Shown here: piece after piece, positions 9,197 through 16,599 of the stretch | Layout: each line of letters opens with the position of its first letter | How positions within the stretch are numbered: position 1 is the first letter of the stretch | Virus record (IMG/VR): IMGVR_UViG_3300010885_011866 | Coordinates: 1-29,900 of that record | Strand: one strand, 5' to 3' | Source of the DNA: a virus | Length of the DNA: 29,900 nt | Notes under the pieces: generated by a model | What the model saw: only the letters and a program-made list of their open reading frames with translations | Told to the model about the DNA's origin: nothing | Databases searched by the model: none | Translations under genes and position numbers: made by a program

Positions 9197-10334
9197 AGTA
9201 GGAGTTATCTGTGTAATACTCCTGCCTTATGTGAGTAGTGGCATATCTGATAGCGTCCATAGCATCATCAAATAATTTTACAGGCTCATCTGTTATGAAG
9301 TCCCCTATCTTTTTCCATTTATAGTTTTCATATTCCCTCCTTAGTGCCTTATCATCCTGGCATATTACTCCAAAGGTCTTAACATTATCTATTCCTTTTT
9401 TTACTACTTTGTTAGCGTTCTTAACATTATAACCGGCTGTGTTCATCTCCTTTATTATTTCCGGCCTGGAGTGATCAGCTAAAATTGCAACGGTTTGCTC
9501 TACTGCTAATACGGCAAGTTTTTCTATCAACATAGTAGTAGTAAGGTAACTTTCATATATCACAGGCTCTATGTAAATGTCATTGTCGCAATAATATACC
9601 CTTACTAAAGCACTTGGATGGTTATACCCAAAATCTAATCCATATACAAAATTGACGAACCTTTCAGGCTTATTTGAAACAAAACTCCAGTTAGCATAGA
9701 TGTTACTTTTACTTGTGGCTTTTTCACCTAATGCATAAATTTGATACATTGCTTCATCTGTTCTTTTCAGATCCTCTATTTGTATCTTGATGCTATCCGG
9801 TAAGAATGGATTATCTTTGTACGTAGACTTTATTAATGTAGTTTCGTGTTTTGGTAGTTCATAAAGCCAAGATGAACTATCTGAAGGATTATAATCAAAG
9901 ATAAGTTTATCTTCAGTACGCATATTTAATTGGGTGAAGTCATCAAAAAATAATTCGTTGGCTTCATTGCACCAAGCTATATCCCTTTTACGGCCCCTTA
10001 TTTTTTGCTCGTCATCGACTGAAAAAAACTCTACCATTGACCCATTGGCAAAGGTATATATATGCTCAGACTTATTATGTGAATTTTGATTATATAATCC
10101 TGTATCTTTAAGGATCTCTATGAAGTCCCTAAGTACCGTAGCTCTTAAGGCCGGGAATGTCTTCCGGATAACGCTGACTACCTTATTGTTATTTTGAAGA
10201 CAATAGATAATCATTAGCTGACACAGGCTGTAGGTCTTAGATGACCTTGACCCTCCCTCGTTTATGATAAAGCGTTTGTCTCCTGTGATAGCCTCATAGT
10301 TCTTCTCAAAGATGACTGTGCTTTTAATTTCCAT
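9186..10334 (-). CDS. terL: Terminase large subunit (382 aa)
   Basis: This is the ATP-driven DNA-packaging motor and headful nuclease that docks on the portal. The ATPase half shows a Walker A-like GGSRSSKT at residues 27-34 and a Walker B with catalytic Glu in DIAWCNEA (118-125, Glu124). The RNase H-fold nuclease half shows Asp234 in GLDFGYNHP, Asp287 in ILADHS, and the acidic group DDAMD (356-360). Length is normal for compact PBSX-like large terminases. It follows the small terminase by 3 bp and overlaps the next tiny gene by 11 bp. All expected catalytic residues are present. Confidence 0.96.
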   Translation of the reverse strand: MEIKSTVIFEKNYEAITGDKRFIINEGGSRSSKTYSLCQLMIIYCLQNNNKVVSVIRKTFPALRATVLRDFIEILKDTGLYNQNSHNKSEHIYTFANGSMVEFFSVDDEQKIRGRKRDIAWCNEANELFFDDFTQLNMRTEDKLIFDYNPSDSSSWLYELPKHETTLIKSTYKDNPFLPDSIKIQIEDLKRTDEAMYQIYALGEKATSKSNIYANWSFVSNKPERFVNFVYGLDFGYNHPSALVRVYYCDNDIYIEPVIYESYLTTTMLIEKLAVLAVEQTVAILADHSRPEIIKEMNTAGYNVKNANKVVKKGIDNVKTFGVICQDDKALRREYENYKWKKIGDFITDEPVKLFDDAMDAIRYATTHIRQEYYTDNSYYAF

Positions 10335-10337
10335 TTA

Positions 10338-10670
10338 TTAGGTAGGCTTAACTATATTTACTTTAATTTCATTTATAGTTTGTTCTAGTGTTTGGTCTAT
10401 TTGTTGCAAAGGTGCACCATATCCGGAATCCATCAAGGCCTTGTAAGCAGATACATCACCCTCCCTTGCTTTTTTAATAAGCGCTAAGGTCATTAAATCC
10501 TCTTGGCTCATTATTTCCTTTTCTCCTGTTAATGGGTTCTTTAAAGACTGATTAACTTCTAACCATTGTCTTGCTATTGTGCTTCTGTTTTTAGTTCCCT
10601 TAGGTCTTCCGGCGGGGTTGCCACTTTCGCCTTTATTCCAAGCTGGCCTTAAATTATCTTCTTTATTCAT
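10338..10670 (-). CDS. terS: Terminase small subunit-like protein (110 aa)
   Basis: This is a DNA-recognition partner of the large terminase. The N-terminus contains WNKGESGNPAGRPKGTKN (residues 11-28), the basic GNPxGRPKG signature of DUF5681-type proteins that commonly sit just before terL. The rest is helical, with a segment (LIKKAREGDVSAYKALMDSG) that suits oligomerisation. The packaging-site sequence itself cannot be identified by eye. It is encoded 3 bp upstream of terL and 19 bp after the ABC-GNAT gene. Confidence 0.85.
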   Translation of the reverse strand: MNKEDNLRPAWNKGESGNPAGRPKGTKNRSTIARQWLEVNQSLKNPLTGEKEIMSQEDLMTLALIKKAREGDVSAYKALMDSGYGAPLQQIDQTLEQTINEIKVNIVKPT

Positions 10671-10689
10671 ATCGGTGTAGTTTCGGTGA

Positions 10690-11751
10690 TTATATTAATT
10701 CAAAACTTGCGGTCATTCTATTTGCTTTTCCGGATTTTCCGCATTTATTATTTCCCCCGGATTCTATTCTTCCAAAATGATGGCAATTCCATTTATCTGA
10801 TTTCTTTAAAGCGTGTATTAAACTTGGAGCTGTAGTATTAATAGTATAACGCCATTTATCTAATTTATAAATATGTCCTATTTCATTTAATAGTTTTAAT
10901 CCTATACCCGCTCCTTGGTAATCCGGCAGTATAACTAACCTATGTACTCGCTTTTGTCCTTTCATTCTGCTTGGCTGTGCTATTACACTTATGAACCCGG
11001 CTATTTCATCATTCACTGTTGCTATAAATACATTAGCTGCATTATTATGTGAATGACTTAGATAGTGGTGCTTAGCAAACATTTTCCAAATTGATTTATC
11101 TCTGTAATTGAATATTTCAAATTTAATTTTTGGTCTATTTTTTTTTTGCCCTTCAAAACTTTGAAAGGTCATTGTATCTGTATTAAATACCCAATCCGGC
11201 AAGAGCCAATCCTGAACATCAAAATGACAAGTGACTGCTATAAATTGTTTATCCGTTTTTCTGATAGCTTTCTGCATAGCAAACGATCCTATTTGTGCAA
11301 CGTTTCTATCTACTACACTTGTAAATTCATCAAACACAAAAAACTTTTGGTCTTCTAATATTGCTCTTGCTAAATCAACCCTCATCTTTTGTCCGTTACT
11401 TAGAACCGAATAAGGCTTCAACCAACTTGGTGGACTACTAAACCCTACGGAATTAAATGCAGATGTTATTTGTTCTACAGTACATTCTTTAGGCATATCA
11501 TCTAATACCGTTCCTTTCGTGTATTCGTATGAAGTTACATAAGCGTTTTCAAATAATTGTTTAGCTATTGTAGTTTTTCCAGTACCACTTTTTCCTACAA
11601 TTAAACCTATTTGCCATTTTTCAGGTATATCAATATCTCCTTTAAAATGTTCTACAATGTTCTCTGATTGTAAATCAAACTTACCAATAACCGAAGCAAC
11701 TCTAAATGTTTTGCTTGCTTTGGATTCTTTTATAATGTCAAAAGTCGGCAT
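10690..11751 (-). CDS. ABC-type ATPase fused to GNAT acetyltransferase domain (353 aa)
   Basis: Residues 1-195 are a complete soluble ABC ATPase: Walker A GKSGTGKT (53-60), signature LSNGQ (117-121), Walker B FFVFDE (137-142) and H-loop His176. There are no membrane segments, so it is not a transporter by itself. Residues about 208-353 form a GNAT-like acyltransferase, with the acyl-CoA motif RLVILPDYQGAGIGLKLL at 271-288 and a HHYLSHSH cluster at 228-235. The gene overlaps the ParB-fold gene by 22 bp. GNAT enzymes can modify DNA bases (Mu Mom makes carbamoylmethyl-adenine), proteins or small molecules. A DNA-directed, ATP-gated acyltransferase is an attractive inference but unproven. Confidence 0.88.
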   Translation of the reverse strand: MPTFDIIKESKASKTFRVASVIGKFDLQSENIVEHFKGDIDIPEKWQIGLIVGKSGTGKTTIAKQLFENAYVTSYEYTKGTVLDDMPKECTVEQITSAFNSVGFSSPPSWLKPYSVLSNGQKMRVDLARAILEDQKFFVFDEFTSVVDRNVAQIGSFAMQKAIRKTDKQFIAVTCHFDVQDWLLPDWVFNTDTMTFQSFEGQKKNRPKIKFEIFNYRDKSIWKMFAKHHYLSHSHNNAANVFIATVNDEIAGFISVIAQPSRMKGQKRVHRLVILPDYQGAGIGLKLLNEIGHIYKLDKWRYTINTTAPSLIHALKKSDKWNCHHFGRIESGGNNKCGKSGKANRMTASFELI

Positions 11752-12245
11752 TCGTATCCCTCCTCAATTAATTTGTTATAACTATTTTCTTGATGCTCTT
11801 CATCCTTACATACTATTTCAATACGATATAAATTATCTATTGTACTGGATAAATCATTTAATTCAATTTCATCGTCTTTAAAAATAGGTAAGTCTAACCC
11901 CCACTCTTCTAATTTATCAGTATCCCATTCATTTGCTAAAGTATCCCAATCCCATTCTCCAAATCCTACGTTATCTTTAACTATAAATTCGTCTTTTTGC
12001 TGATCCGTTAAGTCTTCTGCTTTCACAATAAATACTTCTTTAAGTCCAACTTCAATACACGCTTTTAATCGCATATTTCCACCCAATACAATATTATTTT
12101 CATCTACAACTATTGGTCGAAGCTCCAGCATTTGAGGAAATTCCTGTATTGACTTAACTAACTTCTTAAACTTATCATCTTTTATTAAGCGTGGGTTCTT
12201 TGGGTTGGTTTTTATTTCCGATATTTTAACCTTCAGTACTTTCAT
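11730..12245 (-). CDS. ParB/Srx-fold nuclease-like protein (171 aa)
   Basis: Residues 1-80 show the ParB N-terminal pattern: KISEIKTNPKNPR at the start, then IVVDENNIVLGGNMRLKA, where the GGNxRxxA box is the nucleotide/DNA-contacting motif. The rest is acidic, Trp-rich (GEWDWDTLANEWDTDKLEEW) and ends in a small alpha/beta segment. The HTH and dimer domain of a partition ParB are not evident, and no ParA is present, so plasmid-style partition is unlikely. Such stand-alone ParB-fold proteins are common near phage terminases and DNA-modification genes. It overlaps the downstream ABC-GNAT gene by 22 bp and the upstream small gene by 20 bp. Confidence 0.85.
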   Translation of the reverse strand: MKVLKVKISEIKTNPKNPRLIKDDKFKKLVKSIQEFPQMLELRPIVVDENNIVLGGNMRLKACIEVGLKEVFIVKAEDLTDQQKDEFIVKDNVGFGEWDWDTLANEWDTDKLEEWGLDLPIFKDDEIELNDLSSTIDNLYRIEIVCKDEEHQENSYNKLIEEGYECRLLTL

Positions 12246-12438
12246 CTTTTTCTTTTTTATTTTGTTCTACCCCTGTATATTTTGCTTTGGGGGTGCTTTC
12301 CTCAAATAAATACCCTAATCCTATAGAAGTATAATATTTATGGTCTTTAGCTGTGTCCTCAGTTACTATAAAAGAGGTTTCGAAGTTACCACTGTATGTA
12401 GTGATATACTTTCCTAGGTATTCATTCTTTGTCTTCAT
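12226..12438 (-). CDS. Small hypothetical protein (70 aa)
   Basis: This 70-aa protein starts MKTKNEYLGKYITTYSGNFE and ends in a charged Lys/Glu tail. It overlaps the ParB-fold gene by 20 bp, and its ATG lies inside the end of the small membrane-protein gene (12422-12586), so it belongs to the same transcript. No motif was recognised. Confidence 0.62.
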   Translation of the reverse strand: MKTKNEYLGKYITTYSGNFETSFIVTEDTAKDHKYYTSIGLGYLFEESTPKAKYTGVEQNKKEKDESTEG

Positions 12439-12586
12439 ATTGTAATAAAATTAAAAATGTATAATAAAATGCAATCCATAATCCAGCAGCTCTAGAAGCC
12501 CACACATAATCTAAAGTGAACAAAGCAAGTCCACAGCTTAATGCCGTAAGTAAAGAAAAAATACTAATAAATTGACTCGCTTTCAT
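12422..12586 (-). CDS. Small membrane protein (54 aa)
   Basis: The ATG is at 12584-12586 and the stop at 12422-12424. The product is MKASQFISIFSLLTALSCGL followed by two hydrophobic spans at about residues 5-25 and 33-49. It overlaps the end of the sigma-like gene by 23 bp and the start of the 70-aa gene by 17 bp. The leader AATATAGATATG matches the recurrent late-gene element. Function unknown; it is an inner-membrane mini-protein of the middle operon. Confidence 0.6.
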   Translation of the reverse strand: MKASQFISIFSLLTALSCGLALFTLDYVWASRAAGLWIAFYYTFLILLQYEDKE

Positions 12587-13106
12587 ATCTATATTGTAAA
12601 TTGTTTAAATTCTGTTTTAATTCCTTAATTAAATAATAAGCAGAAGTATGCGTTATTCCAAAATAAATAGCTAATCCTCTTGATGTTGTGTATCCTTTAT
12701 CTATGTATGCTTCAAATACTATTCGTTGTACGTTATCAGTAAGGCCTAACCTGTAAATTTCTATTAATCCTTTATTAAATGAATAAATTTTATCTTCCCT
12801 TATTTTTTCGTTAATATCATCTTCCTCTATTCGATCCGGTGATTTATCTTCAATGGCTGTTATTCTATCGTCTTTATGGCTCTTAGATGTATTCCACAGG
12901 ATTTGATATTTAATTGTATTGAGCAAGTATGCTTTTACTTTATCCTGGTTAGTAGTATTATCATTAATGGTTAGAACGTGAAGATATGAATTGTTTATGA
13001 CTGTATCTGCGTCAATAAATAACCCCATCTTAGATAGAAAATAAGCTGTATAGGCTCTAATTTCGGGATATGCCCGACTAATGTAATTGTCTAAGGCTTT
13101 TTTCAT
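12564..13106 (-). CDS. RNA polymerase sigma-70-like factor (180 aa)
   Basis: This 180-aa protein has two helical ends and a charged linker. Residues 60-80 (KAYLLNTIKYQILWNTSKSH) resemble the region 2 helix of ECF-type sigma factors. Residues about 145-170 form a region 4-like helix-turn-helix (TSRGLAIYFGITHTSAYYLI). It sits between the recombination block and the terminase/structural block, where a phage-encoded factor could switch the host polymerase to late promoters. Anti-repressor or other HTH regulators remain possible. Confidence 0.65.
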   Translation of the reverse strand: MKKALDNYISRAYPEIRAYTAYFLSKMGLFIDADTVINNSYLHVLTINDNTTNQDKVKAYLLNTIKYQILWNTSKSHKDDRITAIEDKSPDRIEEDDINEKIREDKIYSFNKGLIEIYRLGLTDNVQRIVFEAYIDKGYTTSRGLAIYFGITHTSAYYLIKELKQNLNNLQYRYESESIY

Positions 13107-13293
13107 ACCAAATCATAAAGTCCTTGTACCATATCCTTCTTCTAACAGATGCACAGAAGCACTCCCTAGGTTGCACCCCATCGTACTTAGTTCTAATTTT
13201 ATATAAATTAATACAGGAATGTTTAGAATACCTAATATTTTCGGGTAAGAGCTCTATTTCAGAAATTAAATCTATTTCAGTTTGTTCAAACAT
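13078..13293 (-). CDS. Small hypothetical protein (71 aa)
   Basis: This 71-aa protein has an acidic N-terminus (FEQTEIDLISEIELLPENI) and a basic, aromatic C-terminus with the motif RECFCASVRRRIWYKDF. It overlaps the sigma-like gene by 29 bp and the membrane-protein gene upstream by 22 bp. This dense packing supports it being real and co-translated with the sigma factor. The CxC plus basic patch suggests nucleic-acid binding, but I recognise no family. Confidence 0.6.
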   Translation of the reverse strand: MFEQTEIDLISEIELLPENIRYSKHSCINLYKIRTKYDGVQPRECFCASVRRRIWYKDFMIWYEKSLRQLH

Positions 13294-13520
13294 TCATCTA
13301 AGAGATAAGCAATAAGTGAGGCTTGACAAGCCAAAATAAAGTCAAAAGTTAAAAGTAAGGTCAACCAAAAAGCCACACATTTAATACAACCTAATGCAGA
13401 ATGTATATGTATGGCTAATGTGCTGCTTGGTCTATACTTAAACAAGTAGTCAAAGGTTGCTTGAAGTGGCTCGAAATTAACGAACCACCAAGCTAAAGGA
13501 ACAAGAGCTAATAAATTCAT
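13272..13520 (-). CDS. Small membrane protein with CxxC motif (82 aa)
   Basis: This 82-aa protein has two or three hydrophobic spans (about residues 2-15, 46-62 and 62-75) and a conserved-looking GCIKCVAFWLTLL segment. The CxxC-x-x-FW arrangement recalls small DUF1360-type membrane proteins, though this is only a resemblance. It overlaps the 71-aa gene by 22 bp. Likely in the inner membrane; role unknown. Confidence 0.6.
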   Translation of the reverse strand: MNLLALVPLAWWFVNFEPLQATFDYLFKYRPSSTLAIHIHSALGCIKCVAFWLTLLLTFDFILACQASLIAYLLDECLNKLK

Positions 13521-13532
13521 ACGTCAAATGTA

Positions 13533-13751
13533 CTAAAATAAATTACAATCGTATATTTTTATTCTATAAATGTATTTATCTATTTTTTTTGCTGTTTCCA
13601 AACTAACATCTTTACCTAATAGGAACCTATCAATATTGTATTGGTGGAAGGTCTCCCCTCTTGACTGGATCTCTTTTACTATTTGGTTTCTTGTTCGTGT
13701 TTTTAATGCGTCTCTTAAATGATTTCTAAGGCTATGGTCATCAATTAGCAT
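13533..13751 (-). CDS. Small HTH-like DNA-binding protein (72 aa)
   Basis: This 72-aa protein follows the plan of a compact lambda-repressor-like helix-turn-helix: a helix with LRDALKTRTRNQIVKEI, then a recognition segment FHQYNIDRFLLGKDVSLETAKKI. It has no dimerisation or cleavage domain, so it is not a CI-type repressor. It overlaps the upstream 74-aa gene by 7 bp. It may be a transcription regulator of this operon. This is the only repressor-like protein in the window. Confidence 0.55.
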   Translation of the reverse strand: MLIDDHSLRNHLRDALKTRTRNQIVKEIQSRGETFHQYNIDRFLLGKDVSLETAKKIDKYIYRIKIYDCNLF

Positions 13752-13969
13752 AGGTCAAGATTTATTTCGTTGTCTGCTAATATTTTAAAGAATTTTTCTT
13801 GAAACTCTTCAATAAATTTGTATTGCTCGTCTCGTAATTCTCCGTATTTTAAAATCGCTCGAAGTTCTGCCTTAATTTCATTTAGTGCAAAACACATTTT
13901 TGTAGATTTTACAGCACAATCAAATTCAAATTGGTCTTCAGGTAAACTATATTTTAGTGTTGCGTCCAT
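13745..13969 (-). CDS. Small hypothetical protein (74 aa)
   Basis: This 74-aa, mostly helical, acidic protein starts MDATLKYSLPEDQFEFDCAV. No motif was recognised. The ATG is preceded by an AT-rich leader (AAAATATAATATGG). It follows a small hairpin at 14010-14026, which separates it from the SSB-like gene, and overlaps the HTH gene by 7 bp. Confidence 0.55.
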   Translation of the reverse strand: MDATLKYSLPEDQFEFDCAVKSTKMCFALNEIKAELRAILKYGELRDEQYKFIEEFQEKFFKILADNEINLDLC

Positions 13970-14009
13970 ATTATATTTTAGTGTTATATATCATTTCTAT
14001 TTAAGTAAT

Positions 14010-14026
14010 GGGGTAACTTTTACCCC
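14010..14026 (-). terminator. Short GC hairpin after the SSB-like gene
   Basis: GGGGTAA at 14010-14016 and TTACCCC at 14020-14026 form a perfect 7-bp stem with a 3-base loop, directly after the stop of the SSB-like gene in minus-strand sense. No T run follows, so it may be a weak or leaky terminator or an mRNA-processing or stability hairpin. Confidence 0.45.
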
Positions 14027-14036
14027 TTATCATTTA

Positions 14037-14393
14037 TTAGAATGGTAAGTCATCATCATCTAATCTAAATGGAGCTTGTGGTAATTCAGCTAATCTTTCA
14101 GATGCTATTTCATTTGCTCTTGCTGCTGTATTAATTTGCCATCCTTCAATCGTATTAAAATACTTAATCTCTCCTGTTGGTGACTTCCATTCCCGACCTC
14201 GTAGATTAATACTAACTTCTACCTGTTCGCCTATGTTAACCTGGCCTATTAATTCTGTTTTATCCTGTGTAAATTGGATATTTATATACTGAGGATACTT
14301 TTCATCTGTTAATATTACAAGATCCTTAGATTTAAATTTGTCGCTTACTTGTCTCATTGTCCCAACAAAGTGGATTTTACCTGTTACTTTCAT
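14037..14393 (-). CDS. ssb: Single-stranded DNA-binding protein-like, OB fold (118 aa)
   Basis: Residues 1-85 are beta-rich with basic strands, resembling the DUF3127/OB-fold proteins of Bacteroidota phages. The protein ends in a run of Asp followed by LPF (DDDDLPF, residues 112-118), the acidic amphipathic tip with which SSB recruits replication and repair partners. It would coat ssDNA during replication and ERF-mediated annealing. It lies in the same transcript as the YqaJ nuclease and ERF recombinase. The acidic tip is the strongest evidence. Confidence 0.83.
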   Translation of the reverse strand: MKVTGKIHFVGTMRQVSDKFKSKDLVILTDEKYPQYINIQFTQDKTELIGQVNIGEQVEVSINLRGREWKSPTGEIKYFNTIEGWQINTAARANEIASERLAELPQAPFRLDDDDLPF

Positions 14394-14403
14394 TTGTTAT
14401 AGT

Positions 14404-14502
14404 TTAGTGTTCATTATTAAAAAAATCCATTATGTAAATTATTGTAGCTGTCCAACCCCACACAATCGCAGGGGCTAATAAAATTGATAGTAGTGTTATC
14501 AT
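14404..14502 (-). CDS. Membrane mini-protein (32 aa)
   Basis: The ATG at 14500-14502 overlaps the TGA of the Gp88-like gene (ATGA), and the TAA is at 14404-14406. The 32-aa product (MITLLSILLAPAIVWGW and onward) is almost entirely one hydrophobic helix with a short polar C-terminal end. The ATGA junction is repeated throughout this genome at real gene pairs, which supports translation. Function unknown. Confidence 0.5.
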   Translation of the reverse strand: MITLLSILLAPAIVWGWTATIIYIMDFFNNEH

Positions 14503-15113
14503 ATTGTTTGTTTTTTTGAATATTTCATATTGTCAAGTAATGCAAAATTTATGTTTGGTATTCTTGCAAATTTATCATTTGTATCTATTGGCCTATCTGC
14601 AGGTACTTCTTCAAGACTTGCATAGACTTTAACATTTTTTAAATTAAATTTTTCTATTAAATCATCAGTCTTCCCACCATAACTTGCAGTTAAAATTAAA
14701 TTATTTGGGATCTCATTTAATCTATTTATCCAATATTTTAAAGACTTTGTATACGCCCACATTTCAATATTTGGGTTTTCTTCTGCTAATTTTATCCACA
14801 TATCAAAATACGCTTGATTAAAAAAGTCACCGCTTGAATGAATACGAATTGCTTTACAGTCTTTAGGAATTGTAGGAGTCCCTCCATTTTTTACAAAGTC
14901 AAAATTATTATGCCTATGATTTCTAACTCCAGGGAATCTTTCGGCACTTGACGCATAACATCTATATTGTCCTTTTGTAACATCAAATTTTCCAGTTACT
15001 TTATCAACTACTACTTTACACTCCATTGCAAAAGGGCAAGTTGTTCCTGTTGGTAAATTATATTCATAAACTTCACCAACATAATATGTTTTTTTCTTTA
15101 CGAATTTGCTCAT
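14499..15113 (-). CDS. Gp88-like cysteine protein (204 aa)
   Basis: The sequence resembles the phage Gp88 family named after a mycobacteriophage gene. It has CPFAMEC near residues 26-32 and a third Cys in QYRCYASSAERFP (52), then IHSSGDFFNQAYFDMW at 91-106 and MWAYTKSLKYW at 118-128. The Cys trio plus SGDFF pattern suggests an enzyme with a metal or Fe-S centre, and some relatives look like TIM-barrel radical enzymes; no reaction is established that I know of. It is coupled by ATGA overlaps to the YqaJ nuclease upstream and to a 32-aa membrane protein downstream. Confidence 0.72.
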   Translation of the reverse strand: MSKFVKKKTYYVGEVYEYNLPTGTTCPFAMECKVVVDKVTGKFDVTKGQYRCYASSAERFPGVRNHRHNNFDFVKNGGTPTIPKDCKAIRIHSSGDFFNQAYFDMWIKLAEENPNIEMWAYTKSLKYWINRLNEIPNNLILTASYGGKTDDLIEKFNLKNVKVYASLEEVPADRPIDTNDKFARIPNINFALLDNMKYSKKQTI

Positions 15114-15784
15114 TTTAATTTAATTAATAAGTCATTATAATATTCCCGGCATTCTTCTATTCGTGTTTTAATCTCTTCTATTACTTCGTTATCTCTTTCT
15201 ATTATAAACGTCTTTAGGCGCTTTTCTTTTGGGATATGACCAAATGTATGTTTAGCCTGTACAAAGTCCCTTAAATTTAAGTCTTCCTCGATTAAACTTG
15301 CCTTCCAGTGTTCACGTCTTATTTCATCTTCAACTATTTGTAAAGGGGTGTCAATTAAACAATAACATAAAAGGCTTTCTTGTTTGCCGGTCAACCACAT
15401 ATATCCTTGTAATTGGTAAAAATAAGACTTATTAGTTAATTTAGTATCAAAAAATGGAAACGTTGTTGCATCGTAACTTGACTTTACATCTAAAAGGATC
15501 TCATTTGTATTTACATCCGGTGTCCCTGTAATCCAATCATTAGTAAAATGTTCTTCGTTTTTATATATGAATCCTAAATCCAGTACATCATTACATAAAG
15601 CAATTGAAAGGTCTTCTACTTCATTTCCTTTGTCGGTATATCTGCTTGAAAACTCTTTTCTTATTCCGTAAACTTCCTCAATAGCTAATTCTTGGAGGTA
15701 AGTCTTAGTAGTTTGGCTTAACAACTCCCCCTTTGTTTTAGGGGAAGTCATTATTTTGCCTATAGATGAACATCTTATTTTCAT
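15110..15784 (-). CDS. YqaJ-type viral recombinase exonuclease (224 aa)
   Basis: This is a PD-(D/E)XK-fold exonuclease of the lambda Exo/YqaJ type. It would resect double-stranded ends to give the single strands used by the ERF annealing protein encoded just upstream. GTPD at residues 87-90 supplies Asp90, LLDVKSS at 97-103 supplies Asp99 and Lys101, and the downstream QLQGYMWLTG (124-133) is the helical motif typical of this group. Length is normal. It is coupled to the ERF gene by ATGA at 15781-15784 and to the Gp88-like gene by ATGA at 15110-15113. Confidence 0.9.
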   Translation of the reverse strand: MKIRCSSIGKIMTSPKTKGELLSQTTKTYLQELAIEEVYGIRKEFSSRYTDKGNEVEDLSIALCNDVLDLGFIYKNEEHFTNDWITGTPDVNTNEILLDVKSSYDATTFPFFDTKLTNKSYFYQLQGYMWLTGKQESLLCYCLIDTPLQIVEDEIRREHWKASLIEEDLNLRDFVQAKHTFGHIPKEKRLKTFIIERDNEVIEEIKTRIEECREYYNDLLIKLK

Positions 15785-16308
15785 TGTAAAATAAGTTTAG
15801 TTTGTTCAGGTGTTAATTCAAATGTCTTTAGCAGCTCATCGGTAGTATATTCTCCCTCACTTATTGCCTTAATTGCCTTTGCTAGTCTTTTATCGTCAAT
15901 AGCAACTTTCTTAGATTCGTTTTTTACTTCAGTTTTAATTTGTTCTCCACCGGCATCTGTATCTTTATCGCTAACTATTCCTAGAATACTACTTAAAGCA
16001 TATCTACGTAAGTAAGTAATTGCAGATCCTAAAACTTGAAAGTCATTCATACCTTTCAATTGTACTCCCTGTGGAATAGCTGTTATGCTTTCTATTGTTT
16101 CGCCACTTTCAGCGTGGAAAACAATTGTTACTAATTGAGCTCCATTAATTAATTGAGTAAATCCTAATCCGTATTTTTTTAATATTGGATTAATTACCTC
16201 AAATATTTTTGGTAAATCTGCATAAGTATATCCATACCCTTGCGTTGCTTTGTGAATTGTTGGAACTTCCTGTTGGAATTCTGCTAGACTTTTAAATAAA
16301 TGTTTCAT
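15781..16308 (-). CDS. erf: ERF-family single-strand annealing recombinase (175 aa)
   Basis: This is a ring-forming single-strand annealing protein for phage recombination and genome circularisation. It shows the ERF pattern: YTYADLPKIFEVINPILKKYGLGFTQ split over residues 27-52, then GSAITYLRRYALSSILGI and DKDTDAGG (about 97-124). The C-terminus is a charged linker and a short helical tail. The partner exonuclease follows at once. The leader is AATTAACCAAATG, one of several A-rich starts without a Shine-Dalgarno site. Confidence 0.92.
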   Translation of the reverse strand: MKHLFKSLAEFQQEVPTIHKATQGYGYTYADLPKIFEVINPILKKYGLGFTQLINGAQLVTIVFHAESGETIESITAIPQGVQLKGMNDFQVLGSAITYLRRYALSSILGIVSDKDTDAGGEQIKTEVKNESKKVAIDDKRLAKAIKAISEGEYTTDELLKTFELTPEQTKLILQ

Positions 16309-16332
16309 TTGGTTAATTTTTATTGGTTAATA

Positions 16333-16599
16333 TTAATTGTTTAATGCTTCTTCGTATGTTTCAAAAAATAACTCTTGGTCAATTTTATAATTATATTTAA
16401 TGTATTCAACCTCTTGCCCAAAACAAGATACTATTTGTATTCCGTTTTCTAATGCTAAATAAACATATCCAGTATTTTTATTAAATCCTGAACCTTCTAT
16501 TATTTCATTATAAGCATATTTTAAATGTGCTTTTTGAATAAGAACCCAGCTTAAATAATCAGAAGTTCCTAAATCATTAATAAATTCATTTGTTGTCAT
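16333..16599 (-). CDS. Hypothetical protein (88 aa)
   Basis: This 88-aa protein (MTTNEFINDLGTSDYLSW and onward) has alternating helix and strand prediction. I do not recognise it. It is the first gene after a putative minus-strand promoter (16617-16660), so it opens a transcript that continues into the ERF/YqaJ/SSB set. The leader TTAAAACTAACCAAATG is A-rich. Confidence 0.6.
   Translation of the reverse strand: MTTNEFINDLGTSDYLSWVLIQKAHLKYAYNEIIEGSGFNKNTGYVYLALENGIQIVSCFGQEVEYIKYNYKIDQELFFETYEEALNN

Noticed and set aside
11146-11413. Two overlapping plus-strand frames opposite the ABC domain
   Set aside because: They oppose the conserved ABC signature and Walker B region and have no plausible product.
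11730-12245. ParB as part of a plasmid-like partition system
   Set aside because: No ParA-type ATPase or centromere repeats were seen, and the HTH domain of partition ParB is not evident.
13533-13751. Small HTH protein as a lysogeny repressor
   Set aside because: It is only 72 aa, lacks a dimerisation or cleavage domain, and no integrase or attachment site is visible, so a temperate life style is not supported.
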